Positions 1-11,700 of a stretch of 64,000 nucleotides of DNA are shown here, one piece after another. A program made the translations under genes and the position numbers. This DNA comes from Lineus longissimus. Taxonomy: Eukaryota; Nemertea; Pilidiophora; Heteronemertea; Lineidae. Each line of letters opens with the position of its first letter. The first letter of the stretch is position 1. Under the pieces are notes generated by a model. It was given only the letters and a program-made list of their open reading frames with translations. It made no database searches and had not been told where the DNA came from. The stretch covers positions 1,736,001 to 1,800,000 of the forward strand of contig NC_088312.1 of the NCBI RefSeq assembly GCF_910592395.1, read 5' to 3'.

Positions 1-1360
1 CGAAGTTGTATCAGCAGTCTTAGTTGTACCTGTAGTCATTTGAGTCGTAGTTGTACTAGTTGTACCAGTTGTAGTTGTTGATCCAGTAGGTGTTATTGTT
101 CCTGATGTTTGAGTCGAAGTGGTACCAGTAGTCTTAGTTGTTCCTGTAGTCATTGGAGTCGTAGTTGGTATAGTTGTACTAGTTGTAGTTGTTGATCCGC
201 TAGGTGTAATTGTTCCAGATGTTCGAGCTGAAGTTGTACCAGTAGTCTTAGTTGTTCCTGTAGTCATTGGAGTGGTAGTTGGCACAGTTGTACTAGTTGT
301 AGTAGTTGATCCAGTAGGTGTAATTGTTCCTGATGTTTGAGTCGAAATGGTACCTGTAGTCTTAGTTGTTCCTGTAGTCATTGGAGTGGTAGTTGGCACA
401 GTTGTACTAGTTGTAGTAGTTGTTCCAGTAGGTGTAATTGTTCCTGATGTTTGAGTCGAAATGGTACCAGTAGTCTTAGTTGTTCCTGTAGTCATTGGAG
501 TCGTAGTTGGTATAGTTGTACTTGTTGTAGTAGTTGATCCAGTAGGTGTAATTGTTCCTGATGTTTGAGTCGAAATAGTACCAGTAGTCTTAGTTGTTCC
601 TGTAGTCATTGGAGTGGTAGTTGGCACAGTTGTGCTAGTTGTAGTAGTTGATCCAGTAGGTGTAATTGTTCGTGATGTTTGAGTCGAAATGGTACCAGTA
701 GTCTTAGTTGTTCCTGTAGTCATTGGAGTCGTAGTTGGTATAGTTGTACTAGTTGTAGTAGTTGATCCAGTAGGTGTAATTGTTCCTGATGTTTGAGTCG
801 AAATGGTACTAGTAGTCTTAGTTGTTCCTGTAGTCATTGGAGTCGTAGTTGGTATAGTTGTACTAGTTTTAGTAGTTGATCCAGTAGGTGTAATTGTTCC
901 TGATGTTTGAGTCGAAATGGTACCAGTAGTCTTAGTTGTTCCTGTAGTCATTGGAGTGGTAGTTGGCACAGTTGTACTAGTTGTAGTAGTTGTTCCAGTA
1001 GGTGTAATTGTTCCTGATGTTTGAGTCGAAATGGTACCAGTAGTCTCAGTTGTACCTGTAGTCATTTGGGTCGTAGTTGTACTAGTTATAATAGTGGTAG
1101 TAGTTGATCCAGTAGGTGTAATTGTTCCTGATGTTTGAGTTGAAGTGGTACCAGTAGTCTTAGTTGTTCCTGTAGTCATTGGAGTCGTAGATGGCATAGT
1201 TGTACTAGTTGTAGTAGTTGATCCCGTAGGTGTAATTGTTCCAGATGTTTGAGTTGAAGTGGTACCGGTAGTCTTAGTTGTTTCTGTAGTCGTGGTAGTC
1301 CCAGTTGGCATAGTTGTACTAGTTGAGCCGGTAGGTGCAATGGTTCCTGTCGTGGTAGCC
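1..1360 (-). repeat. 114-bp minisatellite encoding a Thr-rich mucin domain
   Basis: About twelve tandem units of exactly 114 bp are visible. The landmark gag(t/c) recurs at 111, 225, 339, 453, 567, 681, 795, 909, 1023, 1137 and 1251. No unit changes length, so the reading frame is kept. On the minus strand each unit encodes 38 residues of the type PMTTGTTKTTGT...SGTITPTGSTTTTSTT. Most differences between units are single substitutions, many of them silent or conservative. The array continues past the left edge. Confidence 0.95.
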
Positions 1361-4300
1361 ATAGTTAAAGTAGTTGCAGATGAACTTGTTGTTGAACTTG
1401 ATGCTGGTGGGGGGCAGGAATCTTTCGGGGGGTTATATGGAATATTGACTGTTGATTGAGATACGTTGTAGCCCTCAGATTCAAAGGAAGAATTTCCACA
1501 CTGGCTGATGTTGACGGACTTGTCACCTGAATGAATGCCAGAGAAATTAGAATTAATGGTGAAACTTGTAAATTTGATAATTGTTTAGGAATGTTCACTG
1601 TTTTCAGAGATATGACACCATGCCAGTCTTTTACCTTAGGCAATATCATAGCAGAGTTCCTTCTCATCTGTGTGTGGCCTGTAACATTCTTTAGTAACCC
1701 TGATGCGAGGACTTGATCCTGGAATTTTTGCCAATCCAGTAATGAAATCTATTTTGAGTACCAGGCTATCATTAGTAAGAAATGAATTTTCAAAGAAGAC
1801 ATTCTTGTATTCATGACCTCTCTACTCAGGACATGTAAGTCCTCCGGGCAACCTTACATGGATGTTCTGTGGCACACCTGTCAACTATTTATATGGGTTG
1901 GGTTTATATGTAACGGAGGTTTTTGTCTCCAACTTACTCTGAAACTCTATCCAGTACGCGTTTGCAGTTGGAAGCTTGGTGCCAAAGCTCATCTTCACGT
2001 CAGACCACAACTTTAGTATGAATAATCCATCATTGTTTTCATTCTCCCCACATGGATTCTGCGTTATTGGTATTTCATCGACAACAATTTCTGCCGTCTG
2101 ATCACAAGTATTTCCTTCGTCGATGCGATACGTGTAGTTTGCCACAAAGAATGTGATGTTAGCTGCCCCCGGTGGTATGGCCTTGGTAACTTTCAGGGTA
2201 ATACTACATGAGCACATTCTCTGGTTTTTGCCTGTACTTTTCTTCTCAGCCTTGAAACATTGCTTGAATTGAGGAAGTTCTGAAGTTCAGAATGATAATA
2301 AACCATTACTACAAAATTCTGCAGTAGGAACACCCTTCCGAAAATACAGGCTTCACTCTGCCCCGCTAGGCTTTATTGTTTTGTTACCATTCTGGACAGA
2401 AACCAGGACATCAAATGACCTGTTTGTCTGTTTAACAAAATGAGGTATCATCCATCACCAATACAGAGCGATGATGTTATGGGTTACGGCCACGGGGAGG
2501 TGTCCGAAAAACTTTATACTTTTTGATTGGCCCCTTATTTGGTGGGGGGGGGGGCATGGTTCTTTTGTGTAAAGTTGAATTCTTGACAATCAGCAATCTT
2601 AGTTGAATCGAATTAAGCTGAACAAAAGCTCACCGCAATATGGAATATTGGAGCATTTTCTTTTCCTATTTGATGCTACAAAGCACCATGGTAATTCAAA
2701 CTTTGGTAGGATAGTGTTCTTTCCTAGATCATCACCAGTACTGACGAGATCCAGATAAAATGGTTGACGGCAGTAATTCTTAGCCATTGCACGGTTGCAG
2801 TCTGGGAATGCTCTGTCCGGGAATTCTGTCGAGTTTGAGTCTACCCATAGAAGACATCGCTCTGTTCCAGCTATGTCAGTCGTCCCATTATATCCAACAC
2901 CATACTGGTGACTGTAGCAGTCCTGACCATGAGAAACACCTGAAAATTAGAAGAATTAATAAGAGAATTCGATATCAAAAGGCGTGCAAATGGTGCACCA
3001 ATTCAGGGCTCCCAGCCGTTATAGATTTAGCAATGTTAAATGTAGACACAAAGATCAGTGGCATAGTGGTTAGGAGCACCAGGCTCATAGTCAGAAGGTC
3101 GTGGGTTTGAATCTTGGAAGTTTCACCGCTGTTTCATCTTTGCGCTCTTGAGAAAGGCGCTTTACCTTACTTGCTTCTCTCCACCCGGGAGTAAATGGGT
3201 ACATGTATATAGCTGGCAGAGATGGCCCAATATGAATGTTAGTCCTGGGCGCTGTATAGCTACAGCTCGGACCTGTAATACTCCCAGAGAGTAGAGGTTG
3301 ACCCACGAATGTACAGGCCAATAGCTTGGGGTAATAATGTGAAACGCTTTGAGCAACTGAAACAAGTTGGATTTAGCGCTAATATTAGTCTCATTATCAC
3401 AAATATCATAGAACAGAGTGGAAACTGAAAATACTGAAAAATACATTACCAGAAAAACTGAACAGGTTGAAATGTGTGTCAAGTGTTAAGGGATTATTCC
3501 TTGTGCAATAACTTAAGAGTGGTAGATCAATCAAATTGAATGCAACTAAGAGTATTAATCAGCTCAGCTACATTATTTGGCAGAAATTTGGTAAAAAACA
3601 GATAAAATATTTCAGGAGTTATTCAGAATCAAAAGTATATAATCTTCCATATGTCACCTTGTTTGTATATCACAGCCTAGCTCGCCGAATTGCCGAATTG
3701 CCGAATTGCCGAATTGCCAAAGCTACAGCAGCTCTGGCAAGACTGAAGAGGATTTTGGCGAGATAGGAACATCTCTATGCAGTCAAAGCTTCACCTACTA
3801 AGATCATTGGTGATCTCGGTGTTCTTCTATGCTGCTGAGTCGTGGACGCTGAACACTTGAGACTGAGAAACGCATCAACGCGTTCGAGCTAAACTGCTAC
3901 AGAAGGCTTCTAAACATCCACTACACGTCACACACCACCAACATCCAGGTCAGAGGGCTGGTCACCCAGCACATTGGACGTCACGACAGCCTGTTGACAG
4001 TTGCCAAGAAGAGGAAACTGAGATGGTTTGGCCATGTGACCAGAGGCAAGGGAACCCTGGCAAATACGATCTTGCAGGGCACAGTTGAGGGAAAGCGAAA
4101 GCGAGGGCGCCCAAAGAGGATCTGGATGGATGACATAAAAGATTGGACAGGACGTAGAACAGAGGACCTGATCCGCCTTGCAGAGGACCGATCCCTATGG
4201 TGCCAAGTAGTCATGCATGCAGCAGCGTCGCCCCAATGGCCTAACAGCTGCGGGACATGATGATGATGATGATGAGCTAGCCATATCTAGCTACCAATAA

Positions 4301-4566
4301 AGAGATAAGGGGGACAAGACAAATTATGAAATGAAAAGAGGTTTCTATCATTAGGCCTATCATGACATGTCTGACTAATATTATGCCATGTACGCCCAAG
4401 TCTTTCAGATGTATGGCCATGGCGTGAGGAAATAGTTGAAAATAGCATCAAAAACCTTAGATGTAAAATCTCACTAAAATTTCTGAAACCAATAAAGAAT
4501 TCTTTTCTTACCAGTTATGAATCCGAAGAATCCCAAAATTAGAATCACGTAATCCTTCCCACTCAT
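1..4566 (-). CDS. Secreted kringle / CUB-like / mucin protein, 3' end outside the window
   Basis: Four coding exons can be followed on the minus strand: 4566-4512, 2939-2634, 2279-1938 and 1526 to beyond base 1. The exon lengths (55, 306, 342, then an open frame of at least 508 codons) keep phase at every junction. Exon 1 starts MSGKDYVILILGFFG, a signal peptide. Exon 2 is one complete kringle: it opens CYSHQYGVGYNGT, continues CLLW and NYCRQP, and ends LPWCF...CSNIPYC. Exon 3 looks like a divergent CUB-type fold, with several N-glycosylation sequons and a segment LPTANAYWIEFQS that resembles the CUB core. Exon 4 gives a short Cys-containing tail ending DSCPPP, then a Thr/Ser-rich repeat domain expected to be heavily O-glycosylated. 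Donors are good (gtaagt, gtgagc). A membrane anchor, if any, lies outside the window. The architecture was not recognised as a named gene. The kringle call is firm and the CUB call tentative. Confidence 0.8.
3052..3395 (+). mobile_element. tRNA-derived SINE in intron 1 of the kringle gene
   Basis: The head reads like a tRNA. An A-box-like tggcatagtggtt is at 3059 and a B-box-like ggtttgaatc at about 3103, with promoter-type spacing. The body that follows (gagaaaggcgctttacc..., then ...ggagtaaatgggtacatg) has the look of SINE families common in marine invertebrates. The 3' end is gtgaaacgctttgagcaact followed by AT-rich sequence. A degenerate copy of the 3' half lies at 59726-59800. It is not a functional tRNA gene because no cloverleaf can be folded. 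Confidence 0.75.
3682..4276 (+). mobile_element. 5'-truncated non-LTR retrotransposon, RTE-like 3' end
   Basis: The plus strand decodes to the C-terminal part of a retrotransposon polyprotein, with blocks such as RLLNIHYTSHTTN, KLRWFGHVTRGKGTL and KRKRGRPKRIWMDDI, ending at a stop near 4258. A (TGA)n tail follows at 4257-4276, typical of RTE-type elements. Frameshifts separate the upstream part (AALARLKRI, about 3728-3760), so the copy is dead. A 9-bp unit gccgaattg is repeated four times at about 3683-3718 near the 5' junction. The element sits in intron 1 of the kringle gene, in the opposite orientation. Confidence 0.85.
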
Positions 4567-4654
4567 TTTGGAGTCAGGATTTAAATGCTGTTCACAGTGT
4601 CAATCGAACACTGCCGTTAGGCCTCTTTAGGCTGACATCTCCAATGCCTTTCTG

Positions 4655-4664
4655 CATATATATG
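4655..4664 (-). promoter_or_regulatory. TATA-like box of the kringle/mucin gene
   Basis: On the minus strand catatatatg lies about 90 bp upstream of the start codon at 4566. An initiator-like TCAG follows some 25-30 bp downstream, near 4633. The spacing suits a TATA-dependent promoter with a 5' UTR of about 65 bp. This is inferred from motif and position only. Confidence 0.45.
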
Positions 4665-5167
4665 CCTATGGACATTACCAAGTTTTGACATTTCTCAATA
4701 TGCATTCATGCTTGCCCAAGTTCTTTCAATTGGATAGGTGTGGTGTGGAAAGGTAAATAAAAGGTAGCGCCCAGTTGTAGTATATTAGCATATGATAGAA
4801 GGTTAACCCCGATACTAAAGCCAACAAACAATAAACTAGGTCAAATTTCCTTCTGATATGCCATCAAAATAGTCAAAACATATTTTGGCAGTATGCTAGA
4901 TTCAATAATTAGACAAGATTGAAAATTCATCTGAGTCACGTTCACAAAGAACAAGATTGCCCATTCCGTAGGCCTCTCCCTTCATGTATGACTTCATGAC
5001 ACAATCGCTCATTGTCGTCTCTTGCCTATAAAATGCCACATAATGTGCTCAACACCTAATCTGACAAATAAATGTGGACAGATTTCCTTATCTCATTTTT
5101 ATTTGCAAGACTGCTATCTTTGCAAGTGGGAAAATGAAAGAAGCAACAGCAGGTGTCAGTGGATAAG

Positions 5168-5173
5168 TTTATT
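5168..5173 (-). terminator. Candidate MAN2C1 polyadenylation signal
   Basis: TTTATT on the plus strand is AATAAA on the minus strand, about 560 bp past the MAN2C1 stop codon. No better signal was seen closer to the stop. The assignment rests on position only. Confidence 0.4.
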
Positions 5174-5490
5174 GGCAACAGAATGATTTACAGAAAGGCA
5201 GGGTCAGTTGATTGACATATCGAAGAGACAGGCAAGCAGTTGCATGTCCCGGTCACAAGCTTAGCTCACTTCATGTTAGCCCAGTAAAACAGTATGATTT
5301 ACTGCTACATAAAACATAGGCTATACAAAAATTATATTCATGAATATAAAACATAGTTATGCACGATGTCAAAAAATATATTTGACTTTCTCCTTGGTCA
5401 CTGTCAGGCATCATCTGGACAATATGGCCAAACCTAGCATAGCAGAAATGTAGCCAGCTGGAACACATTTATGACATGTCCAGGACCAAC

Positions 5491-5665
5491 TAATACTCCC
5501 TTAGCGGACACCTCTCTATTAAGGACAACCTCTCTATTAAGGACACTAGTTATGGTCCCAAATTGGTAGTTTCTATTCAATTTGACCTCTCTAATCAGGA
5601 CACCTCTCTATTAAGGACAGCACTTGCCAGTCCCGAAGGTGTCCTTAATAGAGAGGTTCTACTGT
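5491..5665. mobile_element. Small foldback MITE with CCTCTCTATTAAGGACA repeats
   Basis: Three copies of cctctctattaaggaca occur on the plus strand at about 5510, 5529 and 5602, with a related cctctctaatcaggaca at about 5585. The inverse, gtccttaatagagaggttct, is at 5641-5660 and is followed by actgta. The terminal CAGTAGAACCTC type of end recalls pogo/Tigger-like MITEs. The left end is degenerate. The element lies in the presumed MAN2C1 3' UTR or just beyond it. Confidence 0.6.
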
Positions 5666-5729
5666 ACATGGATATCCTAGAGTCCAAACAAGCAGCTGTA
5701 TATAGAATCAAATTCGTTCCCTTTTATCA

Positions 5730-8700
5730 TTAGATGATGAGCATCACAGAAACGATTTGGAATGGATGGAATCGCAGCCTAAGTTTTCCATCTTTGGCGA
5801 GGATGTGATGCGTATGATGACTGTGATTGTGGTCATGGCGATGGTGATGATCAAGGCACTCATCCACTTGTTCTTCCAAACCATTCACACTGAAAAAGTA
5901 ATGCTGAGTAAATTATAATATTTTTCAAGAAAATCACAAGACTTGTTTATTCCTTTGCTTGCACTTCATCACAACTTTGAGTTAGGTCAAGAGGAAACGT
6001 ATATGCACTGATCTATCAAATGAACATTCTTATAAAAACATATCGAACAAATGTCAAAGTCAAAATAGATACAGTGTCAGCAAAAACATTTCTCATGGCA
6101 GGCTTGAGTTTGACTGAAAGGACGTTGACTCTCATAAGTTATGGATCAAAACACCCTTAGGTTTTCATAACCTAAGGGCGTTTTGACCTGATGACTCTTT
6201 GACTGGTCACACTCTGTCTGTCCGAGGTGTCAAACCAAGCAGATCTTCAGCCTTCAGGATATTCATAGATTTTCTAGTTTTAAGTACTCACAGAACAGCA
6301 TCCCTGACAGCGAGGGAAGTAGTGACTGTTGCATGCGTCCTTCCTCCAAACGCTTCATAGAACCGAAGAATGATTGCGTCATCCCGCTCCTCACACTGCA
6401 AGGAAACAGAACAATATGGATCGTAATCGGGTTGTTTTAGCATTGAGAGATTATGCCAAGAAAGCTTTCAACAGTACATGATCATTTTAAGAACACCAGC
6501 CCTCCAACCTACTAACTGTGTAAGTTCCCCCCGGGCTCCCTGGTTTCCTTCTTCATGAACTACCCATTACTGTTAACACCTTCAGCGCCGAACCACGTAG
6601 ATCTACGTGGCCCAAATCCCCCTCCCCTTTGAGTGGTTCATATCGATCGGAGACTCATGGACTTCATGAAAGAACTACGCCATCGCCATCTTCAGGGCAA
6701 GGTAGGAACTGAAAAGACCCAAACTACAGTTCTTTCCGAGCCCTGAAGATGGCGATGGCGTAGTTCTTTCATGAAGTCCATGAGACTCCGATAACCAGCT
6801 CAAAGAGGGGGATTCGGGCCACGTGGATCTAAGTGGTTCGGCGCTAAAGGTGTTAAAAGAGATAGTATCATAGTTGTCGCTTGGCTCTCAATTTGAAGGG
6901 AGGCTGTACACGTTGAATTTCCCTAGATCAAGCATCAATGCTTGATGTCATGTACAGTTCGTAAAAAACAAAACAAAGTATTGGAATAAAAAACATTCAT
7001 ATTAGGGCAAGCTTTAGAGCAATATCTTCAGTGCTGTGATCTGTGTATCCTTTCATGTCAGGAAAACTACGAAAGCAGTATTATTTACCATCTTGACAGT
7101 CTCCAGTATGACACCAGGCTCCTCCACGCTGAAGTAACTCTTCATACAGGGTGTAGAATCAGTTATGTTGACATCTCGCACGACCAGGCGGCAATTCAAG
7201 TTGTATGCATGCTGGATTACCTTAGCATTCTGGAAGCTGCCTGTAGGAATGAAAAGTAATTTCATAAAAGTAGTTGCCATGTGGACAGGTCAATATAAAC
7301 CTATTACAGGGCAACAATCCAATTCTAACGACCAACAGGCATCTAAGGGTACCTGCCCTTCTGGCAACAGACCCAAAAATTGACCACTCAGAATACGATC
7401 TGGTGGGGAAGAATTTTAGGTCAAATCGTGGGCTCTCACCACATGGCAATCTACGATCTAACATTTTCAGTTATTAGAAAGCTCTTCGTCAGTGTGAAGG
7501 AGATGAGAGACCTCCTCGTTGAAACAATGTTGGGTTACATTTCTCTGTACAACATACCAGAATGAGGCATGATTGCATAGGTGAACCTTTGGTTTCCCAT
7601 ATCTGCTTTCTCATCAGGAGCCTTGGGGGACCGTAGCAGTGATAGCCTCATCACATTGTCTCTAGTTGAGAAGCCATACTTGCAGTCATTCAGGATTGAG
7701 ACGCCCCAGTCATGCTCAGAGAGGTCAGCCCACTTGTGACTACAAACCTGAAGAGAGACATAACAGTGGACAATTACAAGGTAACCTTCAGAATGTCTGT
7801 TTCAAACTAGGGAGTATCAGCATTTAAAGTTTGATTAGAAACAGAACGAGTCATGTTCTGGGCAAGAATACAAAATACATTCCTTCTGACCGGCGGTTGC
7901 TTTCAAATCACATTTTTAAAGCTCTGTTTCCTAGCATCATGTCCCTGCAATCAAGATTGGTTATTTCACTGTCAATGATAGGCAGGAGACCCTGCAACAG
8001 ATGCAGTGATCAGGATCACAGGTTGCAGTGATTCAAATCACTTGTTTGTGGGTACTGAGGGGACAAAATGCTCTGATACTGACCTCGAACTTGGCTGAAT
8101 CCCACGATGTGTTAAAATGTGTTGGTCTCTGAAGGTGCCCAAACTGTATCTCATAAGTTGCATTGGTGGTTCTGACTCGGACGGGGAACTCGACCTTGAG
8201 GAACTTGTGACTCTCATGCCAGGCCACCTCGGTGTCCACCCGCAGGTAGGGGCTACCAGCATCGAGGATGATGTGCTGCTTCAAGTAGCTCTTGTCACTG
8301 ATCTTCAGGGACACCAGAACGGAGACACGTAGAGGTCCTTCATCTTTGATTATGGCCGACTGGATGACTGTATCAATGGGCTTCCTGCATTACGAAAAAG
8401 GTTTATCTTATTGTGTGCACTGTTATAGTTTGCTCCAAGATGCTGAGAAATGTTGCATTTCACTCTCATTTCAAAGCTTGACAATATCTCAGCACCCATA
8501 GGATAGAGGTCCAATGTCCTGTACATTTGCATTGCGTCTATACAGTCTTAGTGTATTCAGCTGCAAGTTGGCGGTTTGGCAGCCTAAGGATTGTCAAGCT
8601 GTGTAGCTACAAGATAAAGGACATCAGTGGGTAGCCACTTCTTATCACCTCATTATATCTCATCTTCCTCTGACCTCAAACCCCCAATAAACACTTGGAA

Positions 8701-11700
8701 CTTGTATCGAGTTATCGTTAAGGATAAATACCTTGTCTCCAAGTGGTAATCCATGACATCCCAAGCATCCCAGAACAGCGGCACGTCATCAAACACAACG
8801 TACTGGTTGCCATGGTGGTGATGCATAAACGTATTCCTAAAATACAACAAATTACCTTTTAGTAGAACTACACACAGATAAAGGTTTTGTTGGCCTGCCA
8901 TAAATATTCAACCGTTACTTAACTATTAGAAAGAAAAATTAAAGCAATGATCATTCCGGATGTAACTAAAACATTACTTAACTATGCCTCATCAGTTTTT
9001 CAACAAGGTTATGTACATTCACACTGAATACAAACATACAGTGCTATACCAGCCAGAAGGAGAGGCCGATGATCCATATTCCTGTGTTATGCAGGGCATT
9101 TCAATACCACTTGGGCATATTTTATATCAGCTATACATTGGCAGCATTAAAATGTAAACATAACAGAACGTTATTTAACTGACTTACTTATGCACAACTT
9201 GTCCATTTTCCTTCACGTAGAGCGAGACGATTCTTCCCACTGAGTCCAGTGTGGCTTTCAGATGCAGGTTCTCCAAACAGATGTGGTCACCCTCCTAAAA
9301 ATTAACAACAAAACATCAGGGCAGTACCTCTGGCAGTCATACAGCAGTACAGGCAATCCACCGTAAATTTCACAAGCGCAAAAAGCCTAAAATCACTGGA
9401 AAAACTTGTCAGGACTTCATTTCAAATATGAGAAATGAGTGTTGTCAGTACTTTGTAAATCTAGTTGAATGATCCCTTGAGAAATGTTTGTGTGTCAGAG
9501 ACTAAAACAATGGCGTGCACTTACTCTCTTGACACCGACATAGTCTGTCAACTGACAACCCTCCTCGGAGACTTGAGCAAAGCCATAACTTGGAGCCTTT
9601 ACAAACACTGCAAATAGCAAGACATGCCTCAGGATTAGTGTTCAAGTTTCACTCACATTTTCTTGTGGTATCTAACATATGTAAATAAAATCAAAGAGTG
9701 AATGATTGCAAACACTTTTCTAACCAAAGTTGAATGTATGTGTTAACGAAAGGAAACATTTTGGAAAACATTTCATCAATATTGTTCACTTGACAATGAG
9801 GAAATAACAATGATTGAGGGGAGGCTTTTACCTATGCAGGAAAGACACAAACATACACGATATAAAAACCTACCTAGTGTATTGCCAAAGCTGTCCACTT
9901 GTGTGACAGGTGCATCGCTATTCTTCATTTTCTTCCGCTCAGGTGAGCCCGGCTGATCTTGATTACGCGGTAGCATCACGACTTCTGATCTCTCCCATCC
10001 TAAGGTGTTGAAGGCAATTGTTGCCTGCTTTGAAGAACCCTGATAAAGGAGTTAAGTTGGGTCTCTATTAGTGTAACAACAGTATGAAGTACACAAATTA
10101 AAGACAAATTCTTTTTACTCACATTGTTTTTATGACTGGGACATACTGAGTTGCTTCTGTGTCGGTTGAATTCATGAGTGAAGCATAGCTATTATCAGGA
10201 CACTACTTGAAAACAAGGGTACATTGGACAGACACTATGGGAGGGTGTGTGTGCATCAAAAGGGTCCCCAATGAACTTGCCAATGAGGTAGAAAGTAGTG
10301 TTGACACTTGTTCAAATAGGGCCAGGGCACAAATAAACCAGTCTTGGTCAGTTCCCTACAAGACAAGAAGGTATTTTAGTCCATGATCAAAGACGTCTAA
10401 GCACTTACCTTTGATGGGAAGAGACTTTCAAAGCTTGATGTCATCACTTCTTGGCATGATTGCGACACCTCTGCAATCCAAATGACAGAGACATGTTACT
10501 CGTAATTACAAGTTAAGTATACTTGGTCCTACATGTATCTCAATGTGAGCTACAAGAGTTTTCAAGTCAGCCCCAGTGGAGGCCAGGGCGAGGGAAACTG
10601 GTCTCGAAGCTTGAGAATTCAAAGGGTACCAGCATGAGTACTAAATCTTAGTACATTACAAGAGGGATGCAAGGATCCAGAGGGTGAATATCAACAACAC
10701 GCTCACCCTTATAATACTGCTTCGAGTCCTTGTAAACTTCACCAATGGAGCTCCCAGGAAGCACATCGTGGAATTGATTCAGCAGTAGTAATTTCCAGGC
10801 GTTCACTAGTTTATCCATGGGATATGCATAAGCAGCACCAGTTCCTCGAGTAAGGACGGACGCTAGTGAGGCTAGGACTTCACTATCATGAAGGTGAAAC
10901 TCACACTTCCTGTTCTTGAACTTTGTCTGAAAGAGACGTGAAATTGAAGGGAACTTGTGCCTAAACAATTAGACTGTAGCGTTTGTGTTAGAGTGCCAGA
11001 GTCTTGAGAGAAGGTGCATTCAAATCATGATCCTTCCAAACCTCGTCGAAAGGGAAGAAGGGAGAGATAAAAGTTGTTGTCATTTAGGCTCAACCCTTTT
11101 TTGAGATGCTCGCTTACCCTGGACTGTGTCGTATAGCTTCCATTATGCAGCTCTAGATAAAGTTCGCCCACCCACTTGCAGAGATTCTTGTGAGTGGCCT
11201 CTGTCTCGATCTCGTGGAACAGATCATCAGGAGTGCTCATCACAACTCTGCAACATAGACACAACTATACCAAGGGTGGATGCCACTTTTTGTAGGCTTA
11301 TATTGTCATACAATATCCTTGAACTATTACTTTTTGAAGAATTATTCCATAGACATCGTACAAGTTGGCATGTCTTGCCTACTGGCTCCATCTCAACTTC
11401 ACGCATTGGCACCATCGCTGCAGCTTAAGCTATTCAATTTTGAGAAAAGGATGTGTAGATTTCTACGTACTTCGGTAGGCCATCTACATTCGCTACTCTC
11501 TCCAATCGAACAATCATGTTCTCACTGAAAATATACAATGGAGGTCACTGGCAAGGATAGGTAAAAGACATACAATTGTACTCCAGTTGAGGAAGATTCA
11601 TTCTTAGGAGAATACAGAGTACACTTACAAACAAGATGATCATTTTAGTGCTCATCATCAATTCATTGTACCAAGATTAATTAAGACTTAGGATGTGGAA

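Larger units (their letters stand above)
4567..5729. other. Spacer between the kringle gene start and the MAN2C1 stop
   Basis: No coding exon is supported here. The spacer holds the TATA-like site of the kringle gene (4655-4664), the presumed 3' UTR of MAN2C1 with a minus-strand AATAAA at 5168-5173, and a small foldback element at 5491-5665. Confidence 0.6.

Noticed and set aside
119-1459. Plus-strand valine-rich open frames
   Set aside because: They are the antisense of the Thr-rich mucin repeat (ACN read backwards gives NGT). The minus strand has phase-matched exons and a signal peptide.
3059-3113. tRNA gene
   Set aside because: Only A-box and B-box-like sequences are present. No cloverleaf with paired acceptor stem can be drawn, and SINE body sequence follows directly.
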